DNA of 6,018 nt, taken from contig JAAZLA010000063.1 of the NCBI GenBank assembly GCA_012799545.1, positions 1 to 6,018 of the forward strand, read 5' to 3'. Numbering within the stretch: the first letter of the stretch is position 1; each line of letters opens with the position of its first letter. The translations under genes and the position numbers were made by a program. Positions 5,519 to 6,018 of this stretch are shown here, one piece after another. The notes beneath the pieces were generated by a model, which ran no database searches, had not been told where the DNA came from, and was given only the letters and a program-made list of their open reading frames with translations. Source of the DNA: Treponema sp. (GTDB lineage: Bacteria; Spirochaetota; Spirochaetia; Treponematales; Treponemataceae).

Positions 5519-6018
5519 TTAGCGCCGTAATTTTTCTATAACATCGTAATAAAAATTCAAGTCTTGGTATTCTATGAGTGGTGCACGGGGAGGTTTTCTT
5601 CGGGCATTTTTTGTATCGATGAGTGCTTGCAAGGCAAGCATACTATCAAGGTCCAATGCGGTAAAATCTGGCTCGCTCATCACAAGGTATTTTCCATCAT
5701 CGAAGCTTTTTTTTTCATAAAACCCCACCTTCTCAGCATCATTTCGGCTAAAGGAGCGAAGATTTCTCACCTCGTTTCGCTTTCCGGTAACAGAGGTATA
5801 GACGACATCGCCAAAAGAAAGATAGGCATCGACAAAAACAGTTTTTGTTTCTGATAATTTTACCGAGGCCTTTCTCTCATCGTAGGACTCATTTGTAAGC
5901 CAATACCTCAAGGGATAGATAGCCTCATCTGTAAGAATAAAAGCAAGGACTTCTGCATCTATTTTTGCTGGAATAATAGCGATATCGCGGATATTTGATT
6001 GTGGTGTATATAAAAAAA
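5519..6018 (-). CDS. Unrecognised protein, N-terminus beyond the window edge
   Basis: The frame is open from the right edge to a TAA at 5521-5519, giving at least 165 residues. A TTG at 5911-5909 could start a 130-residue protein, but the frame stays open and protein-like upstream of it (NIRDIAIIPAKIDAEVLAF, then ILTDEAIYPL), so I take the gene as truncated by the window. The visible part is mixed alpha/beta and soluble, with no membrane segment. It contains a beta-rich middle (KTVFVDAYLSFGDVVYTSVT), an acidic stretch (SEPDFTALDLDSMLALQALI) and a basic segment NARRKPPRAP before a C-terminal YQDLNFYYDVIEKLRR. I do not recognise a family and assign no function. It ends 158 bp before cysK, which has its own promoter, so there is no sign of an operon. 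No clear terminator follows. Confidence 0.75.
   Translation of the reverse strand, partial: FLYTPQSNIRDIAIIPAKIDAEVLAFILTDEAIYPLRYWLTNESYDERKASVKLSETKTVFVDAYLSFGDVVYTSVTGKRNEVRNLRSFSRNDAEKVGFYEKKSFDDGKYLVMSEPDFTALDLDSMLALQALIDTKNARRKPPRAPLIEYQDLNFYYDVIEKLRR

Noticed and set aside
5564..5854. A 96-codon plus-strand open frame opposite the right-edge gene.
   Set aside because: It is antisense to a longer frame with better protein-like composition and has no promoter or ribosome-binding site of its own.

Overview
The window looks like a moderately AT-rich spirochaete chromosome, most likely Treponema or a relative. The best evidence is the small protein at 1809-2255. It has a PUR (DUF3276-type) nucleic-acid-binding domain with the SYFFNVKENRTGD signature and a long lysine-rich tail, a type well known from spirochaetes such as Borrelia BpuR. 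The genus is inferred, since no rRNA gene is visible. All five genes lie on the minus strand and every promoter I can support also points leftwards.

Read in the direction of transcription (right to left): 6018-5519 is the 3' part of an unrecognised gene cut by the window edge. Next is cysK (5360-4431), cysteine synthase, behind its own promoter with a perfect 14-bp palindrome between -35 and -10 and a second dyad at the expected start site. A large alpha-D-phosphohexomutase (4296-2365; phosphoglucomutase/phosphomannomutase family) follows, also with its own promoter. The last two genes form an operon: the PUR-domain protein (2255-1809) and a MATE-family efflux transporter (1812-469), overlapping by ATGA. 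The operon starts from a promoter at 2309-2337, and its leader has no C in the RNA strand.

The left 468 bases hold no convincing gene. They contain two leftward promoters about 220 bp apart. P1 is followed by a leader with stem-loops that can pair in alternative ways. P2 is extended -10 type, with A-tracts upstream and a duplicated TAGAGCT element. Whatever they drive begins at or beyond base 1. A boxA-like string near the edge makes an rRNA or other stable-RNA operon one possibility, a coding gene another.

The genes are ordinary housekeeping and transport functions with no evident shared pathway. The points of interest are regulatory: the palindromic cysK promoter, the C-free leader of a nucleic-acid-binding protein's own gene, the coupling of that protein to an exporter, and the gene-free double-promoter region. 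I see no mobile element, CRISPR array, tRNA, rRNA body or clear rho-independent terminator, and nothing that amounts to a new multi-gene system.
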